Positions 8,486 to 17,801 of a stretch of DNA of 64,000 nt are shown in pieces. This stretch comes from Zobellella maritima (lineage in GTDB: Bacteria > Pseudomonadota > Gammaproteobacteria > Enterobacterales > Aeromonadaceae). Position 1 is the stretch's first letter. Each line of letters begins with the position of its first letter. The DNA lies in assembly GCF_003075035.1 (NCBI RefSeq), contig NZ_QCZE01000008.1, positions 1 to 64,000 of the forward strand. Reading direction: 5' to 3'. The notes below the pieces were generated by a model. That model was not told the origin of the DNA. It did no database searches and worked only from the letters and a program-made list of their open reading frames with translations. A program made the translations under genes and the position numbers.

Positions 8486-10278
8486 TTCTTCTCCCCCTGT
8501 AACCGGGACGGCAAGCTTTCACTGATATCATGCGCGAATCTCAGGCTTGTCAACAACTGTAACAGGTTTTCCTCGTGGTGATAATTCAAGTTCACCGGGT
8601 GGTCCTGGCCCATCACGGGCGCATGCCCCGCCAGACGGCTGTCAATCACCGCCTCGCCGGTGGGTCTCATGCTGATGCTGGCATCCAGCCGTTCATACCG
8701 CAGGTTCTTGAGCATACCCAGGGTCAGCGCCAGCGACAGGTTGTCTTCTGCCGAGGCCAACAGCTCCTCTTCTGCCTGGTAAGACAACCAACCGTCCCGG
8801 CTGTACATGCGACCATTGCTGACCGATATACCCTGCCGATAGACGAAGGGTAAGCGGCCATGCAGCCGGCCGTCTCCCGACAGGCCGGTTACCGCCACCT
8901 GGGACAGCAGCTGTGCCAGGGATATATCGCTGAGGTGCAGCTCGCCGCTGAGCTCCGGACCCAGCGCCATCGGCGACACTGCCAGCTGCCCCCCCAGCAG
9001 ACGGGCGGTCAGCCCGGACAACCAGGGCCGTCCCCGCTCAAGGCGGAAGGCCGCATAGATATCCGATACCTCGACACCGGGGTGGATACGGGCTATCGAC
9101 AGGCTATTGGTGCCCTGACTGCGCCAACCCGCCTGGCTCCAGCTGAGGTTAAGGTGCCCGGCCGCCCCCTCGGCCGCGATCCCCCGATAACTGAAGGCGC
9201 TATCGGCAGCCGACATCGACAGCCGTATCGATAACTTGGGGTTCAGCAGATCGGCCGCATCCAGGGAAAAGGTCAGCGTTCCCGTCGCCGGCTCGAAATC
9301 CGCCGGCACCGCCAGCCAGCCGGCCAGCCATGCCCAGACCTCCGGCAGGGAAAAGCTCTGCTCCGCCACCGTCAGCGCCAGTCCCTGGGGCCGGTAGCGC
9401 CAGTGGCCGAGCAGTGACAAGTCGTGCCCCAGATGGGCGCGGATCTGCCCCTGGTGATCAGCGAGCCCGGCCATATCCAGCTGGACCGACTGGATCGGCA
9501 GCCGTGTTTGCTGCCAACGCGCCTGGGCCCAGTCCAGCTGCAGTTCCAGCGCTTCCCGGGTCGACAAGGCCCGCCGCGGGCTAATGCGCAGCCCCCGAAT
9601 ATCCGCTTCTTGCCAGCGCAGCCGCGGCACCCTCAGGCTGGAGCCAGGCAATATCTGCCAGCCTTGGGGGCCGGAGATGGCCTGTACCGCCAGCTGCCAG
9701 TCGCCCTCGACCGGAGACGGCAGCTCTCCCCCGGCCCGCAGCGCCAGGGGCTGGCCGGGCAACCATTCCCCGGACACCGCCACTACTCTGGGAAGCAGGG
9801 GATGCAGTGCGCCGGCGGGGATATCGCCGCGCCAGCGCCAGCCGTCTTCCCAGGGCTCCAGCAGCAGGCGCAACTCACCCGGCCCGGTCAACCACTCCAG
9901 CTCGATACGTTGTGCCCGATGGCGTAACCTGGCAGCCCCCTGCACCCTGCCCTGCGGAAGGTGCAGGGTCAGCATATCGACCTGGAAATCGATGGGCGGC
10001 AGAGTCACCAACAGGGAAAGGGCTTGCTGCTCCCCCTCACTACCGGCACCGCCACTGCGGGCACAGGTCAGATCGAAACGCAGGCTGTCGGCATGCCCCT
10101 GGATCCGTCCATCGGCCAGGATCAGCCGTATCCCGTCGGCCCCTTCCCGGGGACAGGACGGTACCCGGCTGGTCTGCAATTCAAGCCGTGCCGACAGCCA
10201 GTCCGGCAGCTGTGGCTGAGCGTTCGCCCAACCGCCCACCAGCAGCAGTAATAGCGCAAACCCGTGCCGCATATTCAT
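8482..10278 (-). CDS. ydbH: YdbH family AsmA-like envelope protein
   Basis: This 598-residue protein has an N-terminal signal or anchor segment and long beta-rich sequence with few recognisable motifs. Its C-terminus (from about residue 430) matches the YdbH type, including GRLPFVYRQGISVSNGRMYSRDGWLSYQ and the NLNYHHEENLLQLL ending. E. coli YdbH is about 880 residues, so this homologue is much shorter. It is expected to span the periplasm as a lipid-conducting bridge with YnbE. ATG 10278 is chosen for its AAGG site; GTG 10284 is possible. Confidence 0.85.
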   Translation of the reverse strand: MNMRHGFALLLLLVGGWANAQPQLPDWLSARLELQTSRVPSCPREGADGIRLILADGRIQGHADSLRFDLTCARSGGAGSEGEQQALSLLVTLPPIDFQVDMLTLHLPQGRVQGAARLRHRAQRIELEWLTGPGELRLLLEPWEDGWRWRGDIPAGALHPLLPRVVAVSGEWLPGQPLALRAGGELPSPVEGDWQLAVQAISGPQGWQILPGSSLRVPRLRWQEADIRGLRISPRRALSTREALELQLDWAQARWQQTRLPIQSVQLDMAGLADHQGQIRAHLGHDLSLLGHWRYRPQGLALTVAEQSFSLPEVWAWLAGWLAVPADFEPATGTLTFSLDAADLLNPKLSIRLSMSAADSAFSYRGIAAEGAAGHLNLSWSQAGWRSQGTNSLSIARIHPGVEVSDIYAAFRLERGRPWLSGLTARLLGGQLAVSPMALGPELSGELHLSDISLAQLLSQVAVTGLSGDGRLHGRLPFVYRQGISVSNGRMYSRDGWLSYQAEEELLASAEDNLSLALTLGMLKNLRYERLDASISMRPTGEAVIDSRLAGHAPVMGQDHPVNLNYHHEENLLQLLTSLRFAHDISESLPSRLQGEKK

Positions 10279-10394
10279 CGCCACCTTTCACTCCCGCCAA
10301 AAAATGCATGATTTGGCGTCAATTGTTACCATGAACCACTCAGCTGTCCCGCTGGCTGCAATAATTAAATAAGCAATACAGAGGAGACCGGAGC

Positions 10395-10751
10395 ATGGAC
10401 CAGTTCGTGTTATGGGGCATTATTGCCTTTGCCGTCATAGTGCTTGGCCGGCGGTTATACGTCTATTTTCACAATAGCAGGCAATCCCATCACAGCCTGA
10501 GGGTGCGTATCGCCGGTAAACACAAGCGACAATACCGGCCGCGACGAAGCAGCGAGCAGACCGATACGCTATCGAAAAAATGTGATTATTACGTCAGTTT
10601 CAGTCCCCTGGACGGGGGCGATGAACGGGCATTCAGGGTCAGTGAGCATTTATTCGAACAGCTGCACGAAGGCAATACCGGCGTACTGGTCATAAAGGGC
10701 AGCCGTTTTATTGCCTTCGAATCCGACGAGGTTATCCTGGATAACGACTGA
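10395..10751 (+). CDS. DUF2500-like single-pass membrane protein
   Basis: This 118-residue protein has one N-terminal membrane helix (about residues 5-24), a basic linker, and a C-terminal domain resembling DUF2500 (E. coli YhhM): YYVSFSPLDGGDERAFRVSE followed by a small glycine loop and a final strand. GGAGACCGGAGC precedes the ATG. Function is unknown. Its 3' end overlaps the convergent DUF411 gene by 20 bp. Confidence 0.65.
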   Translation: MDQFVLWGIIAFAVIVLGRRLYVYFHNSRQSHHSLRVRIAGKHKRQYRPRRSSEQTDTLSKKCDYYVSFSPLDGGDERAFRVSEHLFEQLHEGNTGVLVIKGSRFIAFESDEVILDND

Positions 10752-11160
10752 ATACCGCTGTCTGGTCACCCTCGCCAAAACTCAGCACCTCATAGGGGAT
10801 TCCCGGCATATCCATGCCGGGGGCACTTTGCGGCATCCCAGGTATGGTCAGCCCCTTCACCGCCGGCCTTTGCTCCAGCAGGCGGCGCACATCGGCGGCA
10901 GGCACATGGCCCTCGATCACGTAGCCGTCGATCAGGGCGGTATGACAGGAAGCCAGCCCCGGTGTCACGCCCGCCCCGGCCTTGATCGGGGCCAGGTTAT
11001 CGCTGTTGATCACTTCCAGCTCGAATCCTTCGGTGGTCATATGTTCAACCCACCCCTGGCAACAGCCGCAGGACTCGGACTTGTATACCGTCATCTGCGC
11101 CGCCAGCACTGGGCCGGCCAGCAGGCTCAAACCCAATACACCCCATGATACTCGTTTCAT
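10732..11160 (-). CDS. DUF411 periplasmic metal-binding protein
   Basis: This 142-residue protein has a signal peptide ending at VLA-A, then a thioredoxin-like start with the motif SCGCCQGW, which matches the DUF411 family. Further family features are LASCHTALIDGYVIEGHVPA and the PGMPQSAPGMDMPG loop rich in Met. DUF411 proteins are commonly found beside copper-resistance genes and are thought to bind metal, probably copper. No other copper gene is adjacent here. Transcribed alone toward the DUF2500-like gene. Confidence 0.85.
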   Translation of the reverse strand: MKRVSWGVLGLSLLAGPVLAAQMTVYKSESCGCCQGWVEHMTTEGFELEVINSDNLAPIKAGAGVTPGLASCHTALIDGYVIEGHVPAADVRRLLEQRPAVKGLTIPGMPQSAPGMDMPGIPYEVLSFGEGDQTAVFSRYPG

Positions 11161-11333
11161 CTGTTCCTCCTCGGCGTAGTCATACCGGCAAAATACTCCT
11201 ATTCGACAGGCAAGCAGATTTCCAGGACCCGGAATTGACCTGCCTCAGTATCCAGGGCAATGACGACAGGTTATGCTGACACGGCTTCAGCGCTATCATG
11301 CATACATTCTAACATCTTCACCGGAGCCTGCTT

Positions 11334-11723
11334 ATGTCCTACCTCGCCGTCAAACACGCCCATATGTTGTTTGTCATGATCAGTATCACCCTCTTTATGC
11401 TCAGGGCCTGGCTGGCGGTGCCCTCGCCCGCCCGAATCCAGAACAAGGTGCTTAAAATAGTGCCTCACATCAATGACACCCTGCTGCTGCTGTGCGGTAT
11501 CTGGCTGGCGATACACATCCACCAGACTCCCTTTGGCAACAGCCCCTGGCTGACCGCCAAGGTCATCGGCCTGGTGCTCTATATCCTGGTGGGTACCATT
11601 GCCATCAAGCGGGGCAAGACCCAGGGCCAACGCCTTGCCGCCGCCCTGGCGGCAGTCGGGCTGTTCGCCTATATCTTCGGCGTCGCCATCAGCAAATCTC
11701 CCTTGTCCTGGCTGGCACTGTAA
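11334..11723 (+). CDS. SirB2 family membrane protein
   Basis: This 129-residue protein has four predicted membrane helices and the SirB2 family pattern: KHAHMLFVMISITLFMLR at the start, RIQNKVLKIVPHINDTLLL in the middle and WLTAKVIGLVLYI next. A CGGAG site lies upstream of ATG 11334. SirB2 proteins sit in the inner membrane; their biochemical role is not settled. Confidence 0.9.
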   Translation: MSYLAVKHAHMLFVMISITLFMLRAWLAVPSPARIQNKVLKIVPHINDTLLLLCGIWLAIHIHQTPFGNSPWLTAKVIGLVLYILVGTIAIKRGKTQGQRLAAALAAVGLFAYIFGVAISKSPLSWLAL

Positions 11724-11728
11724 ACAGA

Positions 11729-11758
11729 ATGACGTGCACGACGCCCGCCGTGCACGTC
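11729..11758. terminator. Hairpin between convergent SirB2 and M14 peptidase genes
   Basis: GACGTGCACG and CGTGCACGTC form a perfect 10-bp stem with an 8-nt loop between two convergent genes. There is no T run, so it may act as a mild bidirectional terminator or only as an mRNA end stabiliser. Confidence 0.5.
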
Positions 11759-11759
11759 G

Positions 11760-13292
11760 TCAGGGGGTGATTACCGGAAACACCGGAAACTCGCCCTCTG
11801 CCAGCCAGTTCCACTCGCTTTCCTGGTACAGGGAATTGGCGGATCTCGGGTCCAACATCAGCGCCGCCAGCGGTCCCATCGGCTGGTCCGTCGGCACCAG
11901 CAGATCCCCCGCGCTCAGCTCAGCGCTTATGGGGGTGGCCTGCACTACCGCCTGCAGCTTTTCTCGCACCCCCGGCCTGGCTTTGGGTTGCACGACCAGC
12001 CGCTCGATGACCAGCTGCTCCATGGTCACCCGACGCGGGGCTTCGAGCACTTCAAACTCGATATGATGGCGCCTGAGCCAGTCTGCCATCCGGGCCTGCT
12101 CTCGGGTAATAGCATAGGCCTCCGCCAGCCGAACCGGCTCGTCGGTGGCAATGGCATCATGGTTGGGGAAGCTGTACATTTTTCGCTTGCCGTCTTCCAT
12201 CCGGACCAGGGGCAAGGACACCACGGGCTCATGCATGTTGACCTCGAAGCTCACTGCCATCCACAGGGTCCGACCATCTTCGGCCGAGGAGTTCCACTGT
12301 TGCCGAGCCTGGCGTGACAACCGAGTCACCCGGTCCGCCTCATCGGCGATCAGCCCGAGCATCTGCTCCATGCTGATCAGCTGCTTGCGCACTCGTTCGG
12401 CGATATTACGCGGCGAATCGTAGCGGCCCTGTTTATTATCCAACCGGTTTTCGACCAGGATCGAGATCCGTCCCTGCATGGCGGCATAGTTGCGCAGGTT
12501 GGTAATACCCAGTCCCCCCCGGGCCACCGACTGCTTGAGGTCGGTAATCTCGCCCCGATAGCGTACCGCTGGCAGCCCTGAAGCAGACACCCTTTCCAGC
12601 AGGGCGGGCAACAGATACTGCTCGGTATAGCAGAGCAACTCACCGTCGATATTCGGGTTGTTGCCCATATCAAACTGGGCATCGACATCGGTCAGATAGC
12701 CCTGTTCCTTGGTCAGGATGCGCTTCCAAATTCCGGACTCGTGCGCGTCATACACCACATCCGGATCGAAGCGATGCAGGGCATCCACCAACAGCCGGGT
12801 CTCGCCCGCATTCAGCGCCACATAGTCGATATTCGTGTTATCCATGCTGGCATTGTAGCGGGAAGAAAGATCCCGGCCATCCGGATTGGCCATGGCCACC
12901 AGCACCAGGTTGAGTTTATCCAGCAACTCACCGTGCTCGCCTGCGACCAGTTGTCGCGCCAACAGCTGTATCGCCTCAGCACTGGACGGCTCATTACCAT
13001 GTTGAGACCCCAGCAACAGCACGGTCGGCTTGCCCTGCTGCGGAGAAAAGCCGGTCAGGAAATCATTGGAATCTGACACCAGCAGGGCTTCTATGGGCCT
13101 GCCACCGGCAGACCTGCCCAGCTCGACCAACCGGGCCTGAGGCGACAGCTCGTCCAACACCGTCAGGTAGGCACTGATTTCCTGACTGCTGGGCAAGGCG
13201 TGCTGTGCCGATTGTTCAAAAGGGCTCGGGGGAACCGGCTCGGCCAGGGTCAGGCTGGAGCAGAACACCAACAGACTCAGTAGTACCTTCAT
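11760..13292 (-). CDS. Secreted M14 family zinc carboxypeptidase
   Basis: This 510-residue protein starts with a signal peptide (cleavage near LTLA-E) followed by an M14 carboxypeptidase domain. Zinc-ligand motif QHGNEPSS (HxxE) appears near residue 95, and NPDGRDLSSR follows about 45 residues later, both typical of the family. The C-terminal third has no recognisable domain. It probably cleaves peptides or peptidoglycan-derived peptides in the periplasm or outside the cell; the substrate cannot be read from the sequence. Confidence 0.85.
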   Translation of the reverse strand: MKVLLSLLVFCSSLTLAEPVPPSPFEQSAQHALPSSQEISAYLTVLDELSPQARLVELGRSAGGRPIEALLVSDSNDFLTGFSPQQGKPTVLLLGSQHGNEPSSAEAIQLLARQLVAGEHGELLDKLNLVLVAMANPDGRDLSSRYNASMDNTNIDYVALNAGETRLLVDALHRFDPDVVYDAHESGIWKRILTKEQGYLTDVDAQFDMGNNPNIDGELLCYTEQYLLPALLERVSASGLPAVRYRGEITDLKQSVARGGLGITNLRNYAAMQGRISILVENRLDNKQGRYDSPRNIAERVRKQLISMEQMLGLIADEADRVTRLSRQARQQWNSSAEDGRTLWMAVSFEVNMHEPVVSLPLVRMEDGKRKMYSFPNHDAIATDEPVRLAEAYAITREQARMADWLRRHHIEFEVLEAPRRVTMEQLVIERLVVQPKARPGVREKLQAVVQATPISAELSAGDLLVPTDQPMGPLAALMLDPRSANSLYQESEWNWLAEGEFPVFPVITP

Positions 13293-13427
13293 GATATCCC
13301 GATAAGCTGGTTGTAATTCAGCTACTTATAGTCTCAAAACCGGGTTCGGCGCAACGAGATTTATGCGTCAGGATCAGACCATAGACGGGAGCCTGTAGAA
13401 AAATGGCGACACTCCCCAACCAAAACA

Positions 13428-13448
13428 TTGCGACAAAACTTGTCACAA
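13428..13448. promoter_or_regulatory. Palindromic operator candidate at the WYL promoter
   Basis: The 21-bp sequence is TTG-C-GACAA-AAC-TTGTC-A-CAA, a two-fold symmetric site with 8 matching positions in each arm. Its right half overlaps the -35 element of the promoter for the WYL gene. This position is what an autorepressor site would occupy; binding by the WYL protein is inferred. Confidence 0.65.
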
Positions 13449-13467
13449 CCTGCGCCTAGGATACAAT
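13440..13467 (+). promoter_or_regulatory. Sigma70 promoter of the WYL regulator gene
   Basis: TTGTCA (13440-13445) and TACAAT (13462-13467) are separated by 16 bp, 25 bp upstream of the start codon. No other promoter this good is visible upstream of the FtsZ paralogue. Confidence 0.7.
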
Positions 13468-13491
13468 CATCCCGAACGAGAGGGCATAACC

Positions 13492-14451
13492 ATGAGTAAG
13501 AAACTGCTGAGACAACTGACCCTGGCACGCTGTGTTCCTTATCGTCCCTACAAGCTGACGGCTCGCCAGCTGCAGGAAAAACTGGAAGAGGAAGGCATCC
13601 AGGTAAGTCTGCGCACCGTACAGCGGGATCTGGAAGAAATGTCAGGCATGGGATTATTTGATCTGACTTCGGATGATCGCAGCAAACCGCATGGTTGGTG
13701 CTTCGAACGTAATGGTTTGAATGACTTCGCCAACTTCATGCCGCTGTCGCTGGCCATGGCGCTGAAAACCTGGAACGATCAGGCAGCCGAACTGTTGCCC
13801 GCCAGCGTACTGGCAGAACTGAACCCGATCATTGATAAAGCATCGCAGGTGATCAAGGACAGCCAAAGCGAATTGGCCAGTCGCTGGATGGAAAACGTGG
13901 TCCAGCTGTCCAAACCGTTCCCCGGCAACCCGGAAATACGCAGATCCACCAGCATTCGCGACGCCATGTGGCGCGGTCGCAAGTTCAGTGCCGAGATCAA
14001 GCGGGTGATCAAGGGGCGTACCGTCTGGTTACGCTACGAACAGGTGAACCCGCTCGGTATTGTCAGCCGCAAAGACGGTCCCATGCTGCTGTGCACCGTA
14101 TCGGACATGGACCCCAAAATTTACGGCATCCCCTTCGAACATATCAAGGAAGTGGAGCTAACCAACCGTCCCGTGACCCAGCCCAGGGAGTTCAGTGTCA
14201 GCAAGCTGATCCGCGAGAAAGGGTACGAGGAAGAGGCCAAAACCATCCACTTTGTAGGCCGCATCAGCCACCAGAGCCGGGCAATACTGGAAGACTCCAT
14301 TCCTGGCCACAATCCGCGATTGACCCGCTACGACAAGCAGAGCGTGATGGTCGAGACCGATGTGAAAGATTCACCCGAGTTTCGCCGTTGGTTAACAGAT
14401 ATGGCCGGTAAAGTAGAAATTCTGGCGCCGGAGTCCCTTAAAAACTCTTAA
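13492..14451 (+). CDS. WYL-domain transcriptional regulator
   Basis: This 319-residue protein has an N-terminal winged helix-turn-helix (about residues 1-60, with QVSLRTVQRDLEEM as recognition region), a WYL domain (about 165-235), and a C-terminal WCX-like segment. In the WYL core the usual PLxLVxxxGxWYL reads PLGIVSRKDGPMLLCT, so Trp and Tyr of the namesake triplet are replaced. WYL regulators of the BrxR/CapW type bind palindromes and sense nucleic-acid or stress ligands. A palindrome over its own promoter (13428-13448) suggests autoregulation. A hairpin terminator and then an FtsZ paralogue follow, all on the same strand. Confidence 0.9.
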   Translation: MSKKLLRQLTLARCVPYRPYKLTARQLQEKLEEEGIQVSLRTVQRDLEEMSGMGLFDLTSDDRSKPHGWCFERNGLNDFANFMPLSLAMALKTWNDQAAELLPASVLAELNPIIDKASQVIKDSQSELASRWMENVVQLSKPFPGNPEIRRSTSIRDAMWRGRKFSAEIKRVIKGRTVWLRYEQVNPLGIVSRKDGPMLLCTVSDMDPKIYGIPFEHIKEVELTNRPVTQPREFSVSKLIREKGYEEEAKTIHFVGRISHQSRAILEDSIPGHNPRLTRYDKQSVMVETDVKDSPEFRRWLTDMAGKVEILAPESLKNS

Positions 14452-14477
14452 TGTATTACCTTATAGGCGTGACCCTC

Positions 14478-14508
14478 AGGGGCTGACTGGTTCAGCCCCT
14501 GTTTTTTT
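14478..14508 (+). terminator. Rho-independent terminator in the leader of the FtsZ paralogue
   Basis: CAGGGGCTGA and TCAGCCCCTG form a perfect 10-bp stem with a 4-nt loop, followed by seven Ts. It lies only 16 bp upstream of the ATG of the FtsZ paralogue and 27 bp after the WYL stop. Transcription from the WYL promoter must pass it to express the FtsZ gene. Confidence 0.9.
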
Positions 14509-14524
14509 AAGTGCGGAGCACGGG

Positions 14525-15601
<1,077 letters not shown>

Positions 15602-15604
15602 ATA

Positions 15605-15637
15605 AAAAGGGCAAGCCGTTTACCGGCTTGCCCTTTT
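15605..15637 (+). terminator. Strong terminator after the FtsZ paralogue
   Basis: AAAAGGGCAAGCCG and CGGCTTGCCCTTTT form a 14-bp stem with a short loop, directly after the stop. The A and T flanks allow function on either strand. Confidence 0.92.
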
Positions 15638-15654
15638 GCTGACACAGCATCCGG

Positions 15655-15860
15655 GCTCAGCGCACCTCGATTGCAGACCCATCATCGCCATGGTCAGGAA
15701 GATCCCCAGGCACAGGTCGCTGATCACATTGATGGCATTGTCCGGAATCTCCACCAGGGCCAACTGCTCATTGATATTGCGCAGGATAATGGCGATAAAC
15801 ATGGCACCGACATAGGAAGGCAAAATAATATCCAGGTATTCCCGCATGGTGGCGCTCAAC
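15655..15860 (-). pseudogene. gltS (sodium/glutamate symporter) remnant
   Basis: The minus-strand frame contains YVGAMFIAIILRNINEQL and INVISDLCLGIFLTMAMMGL, which match an internal region of the GltS sodium/glutamate symporter. Only about 60 of the usual 400 residues remain, and neither side continues the homology; the frame then runs into unrelated sequence. I read this as the decayed remnant of a deleted gltS gene. Confidence 0.7.
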
Positions 15861-15950
15861 CACAGGCCGCCGGGCGACCGGGGATCTGAAAGAGCGAACA
15901 GAATTGGGGATAAGGCAGGGTGCGGACAGGAAGATAGCACCAAAGAAAAA

Positions 15951-15974
15951 GGGCAGGCCGATATCGGCCTGCCC
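15951..15974 (-). terminator. Perfect 24-bp palindrome, terminator on the minus strand
   Basis: GGGCAGGCCGAT and ATCGGCCTGCCC make a perfect 12-bp inverted repeat. On the minus strand it is followed by TTTTTCTTT. It would end transcription of the nuclease-family gene at 16153-17289, about 180 bp upstream. Confidence 0.65.
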
Positions 15975-16152
15975 GGATGAAGAATTCCAGCTGATTATTC
16001 GAGTCACCAACCCGAATAACTGTACTTCGAAAGCAATCTAGGGTCTCGGGCGATATTTAATCTCTATTAACCATAAAAACCCAGCATTGATTGTTCATTG
16101 TTTGATATCGCTCCCGTTATTGCCGTTTCAACTACGAAAACCGTGAGGCCAC

Positions 16153-17289
16153 TCACGTATCCACCGCCACATCGACCCATACCAGCCGGTGATCGGAACT
16201 TGCCCTACGATCTGGTCGGCCCCGCTTATCCCAGAACAAATAACCCAGCGGATGACCGGGCGGATACCAGTATACGCCGCTGGCCAGCACCCTTAGGCGT
16301 CGGCTGGGCAGTACATAATCGAGCCTCAGTCCCTGGCTGTGAGTCCAGTAGGCGGGGGAACCCTGTCTCCCGCTTACCCCTTTCAGCCTATAGCCGCCAC
16401 GTGAGGACGGTATCCGACTGCCTCTGGCAACCTGGTAATTTAACGTCGGGCTAGCCAACAGGTTCCTGATAGAACGGCGAAAGCCGTCGCCGTCATCGGG
16501 ATCGGCGTTCAAGTCCCCCAACAGCACAAAATCCGCATCGGCCTCCAGCCCTCCTGCCGTCCCCTTATCATCCACCAGATAATCTCCCCTGCCGGGATGG
16601 ATATAATCATGAAACAGCCGAAGTTCATCATGATTACGGCAGCTGTTACGGCGCTCCGGGCCTTCGTCGATCGGCGGTGCCGGATGACAGGCCAACACAT
16701 GCAGCTGGCGGCCACTGGGCAGCCGTACCGGCAGATCGATATGGTTTTTGGACGACAGCGGCAGAAAATCCAATGCCTCGCCGGTAAACCAGGGGCCCTC
16801 TGGGCCCAGGGGCAGGCGGGCGCCGGGCATGTCTTGCCACCGGAAGTGCTGAAAACTGCGCAGCCCATCAAACAGCAGCGGCCAGCGCGACAACACCGCA
16901 AAACCGTACTGGCCATGGAAGTGACCGAAGCCCAGGCCATCATGTGGCAGACGGGGCAATGCCTGCCCGGTTAGGGATACCGGCGCCAGCCTGCCGGTAT
17001 TGGTCGGCACCAACCAGCGATACGGATAATCGAGGCCGGGCAAGCCTTTTCCTCCCTGGGCCAGGAAACCATCGCAGAAGAGTCGCAGGTGGCGGTCATC
17101 CCGGCCATCACCGTCATGGTCAAATTCGGTCAGCAACACGATATCCGGCCTGACCCGCTGCAGGATCTCGACCAGCTGGCGGATCTGCCGGTTACCACCG
17201 GCCGACAACTCGGCGGCCAGCTGCCCAGGGGCGGCCCGGTCCAGGGCCAGATTAAAGCTGGCGATACGAATTCGGTGCCGATGGTTCAA
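16153..17289 (-). CDS. Endonuclease/exonuclease/phosphatase family protein
   Basis: This 378-residue protein has the EEP fold signatures in order: RIASFNLAL at the start, VLLTEFDHDGDG near residue 50, LGDLNADPDDGDG about residue 255 and SDHRLVWVDV at the end, covering the metal-binding Asn, Glu, Asp and His residues. No signal peptide is visible. The substrate could be DNA, RNA or a phosphoester; the sequence does not decide. The start appears to be TTG at 17289, since no ATG is available near the fold start; the ribosome site is weak. Confidence 0.85.
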   Translation of the reverse strand: MNHRHRIRIASFNLALDRAAPGQLAAELSAGGNRQIRQLVEILQRVRPDIVLLTEFDHDGDGRDDRHLRLFCDGFLAQGGKGLPGLDYPYRWLVPTNTGRLAPVSLTGQALPRLPHDGLGFGHFHGQYGFAVLSRWPLLFDGLRSFQHFRWQDMPGARLPLGPEGPWFTGEALDFLPLSSKNHIDLPVRLPSGRQLHVLACHPAPPIDEGPERRNSCRNHDELRLFHDYIHPGRGDYLVDDKGTAGGLEADADFVLLGDLNADPDDGDGFRRSIRNLLASPTLNYQVARGSRIPSSRGGYRLKGVSGRQGSPAYWTHSQGLRLDYVLPSRRLRVLASGVYWYPPGHPLGYLFWDKRGRPDRRASSDHRLVWVDVAVDT

Positions 17290-17361
17290 TTGCGGACTTG
17301 CCTTTGCCGTTCAAACTGTCATCATCGGTGGATTCGTGCATCTTTTTCAAGGAAGAAAATC

Positions 17362-17664
17362 ATGTTTACCGTTCTGCTTTTTACCTCCCTGGCACTATTC
17401 AGCCTGCTCTACCTGCTGCGTCGGCGACAGGAAAGCTTCTGCATTGTTCTGGAGGGCATCCAAATCCATGTGGAACGGGGCCGACCGCCCCAGGCCTTGC
17501 TCAGTCACTGCCAGCAGCTGCTGCAAAACTCCCGAACCCTGAAAGGCAGCATCCGCGGCATCAAAAAAGGGGCAACCATCAGCCTCAATTGTTCACGCAG
17601 CATTCCCATCGCCTACCGGCGGGAAATTCGGCAATTCTGGCAACAGCAGACCCGGGCACTATAA
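17362..17664 (+). CDS. DUF3634 family small membrane protein
   Basis: This 100-residue protein has one N-terminal membrane helix (about residues 3-20) followed by RRRQESFCIVLEGIQIHVERG, a pattern typical of DUF3634, and a basic C-terminal half. AAGGAAG lies just upstream of ATG 17362. Function is unknown. Confidence 0.75.
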   Translation: MFTVLLFTSLALFSLLYLLRRRQESFCIVLEGIQIHVERGRPPQALLSHCQQLLQNSRTLKGSIRGIKKGATISLNCSRSIPIAYRREIRQFWQQQTRAL

Positions 17665-17801
17665 CTTCGGTCAGAACATGTCTGATCTCTGTCGGGGAAA
17701 GGGACGGATGGATGAGCAAACGGGATTTTGGCTGCGCTTTCCCTTGACCCCGTTGCCGTTTAACGCTTTGCTGAACCAAGTACCCCTGTTGGAGAGATAT
17801 T

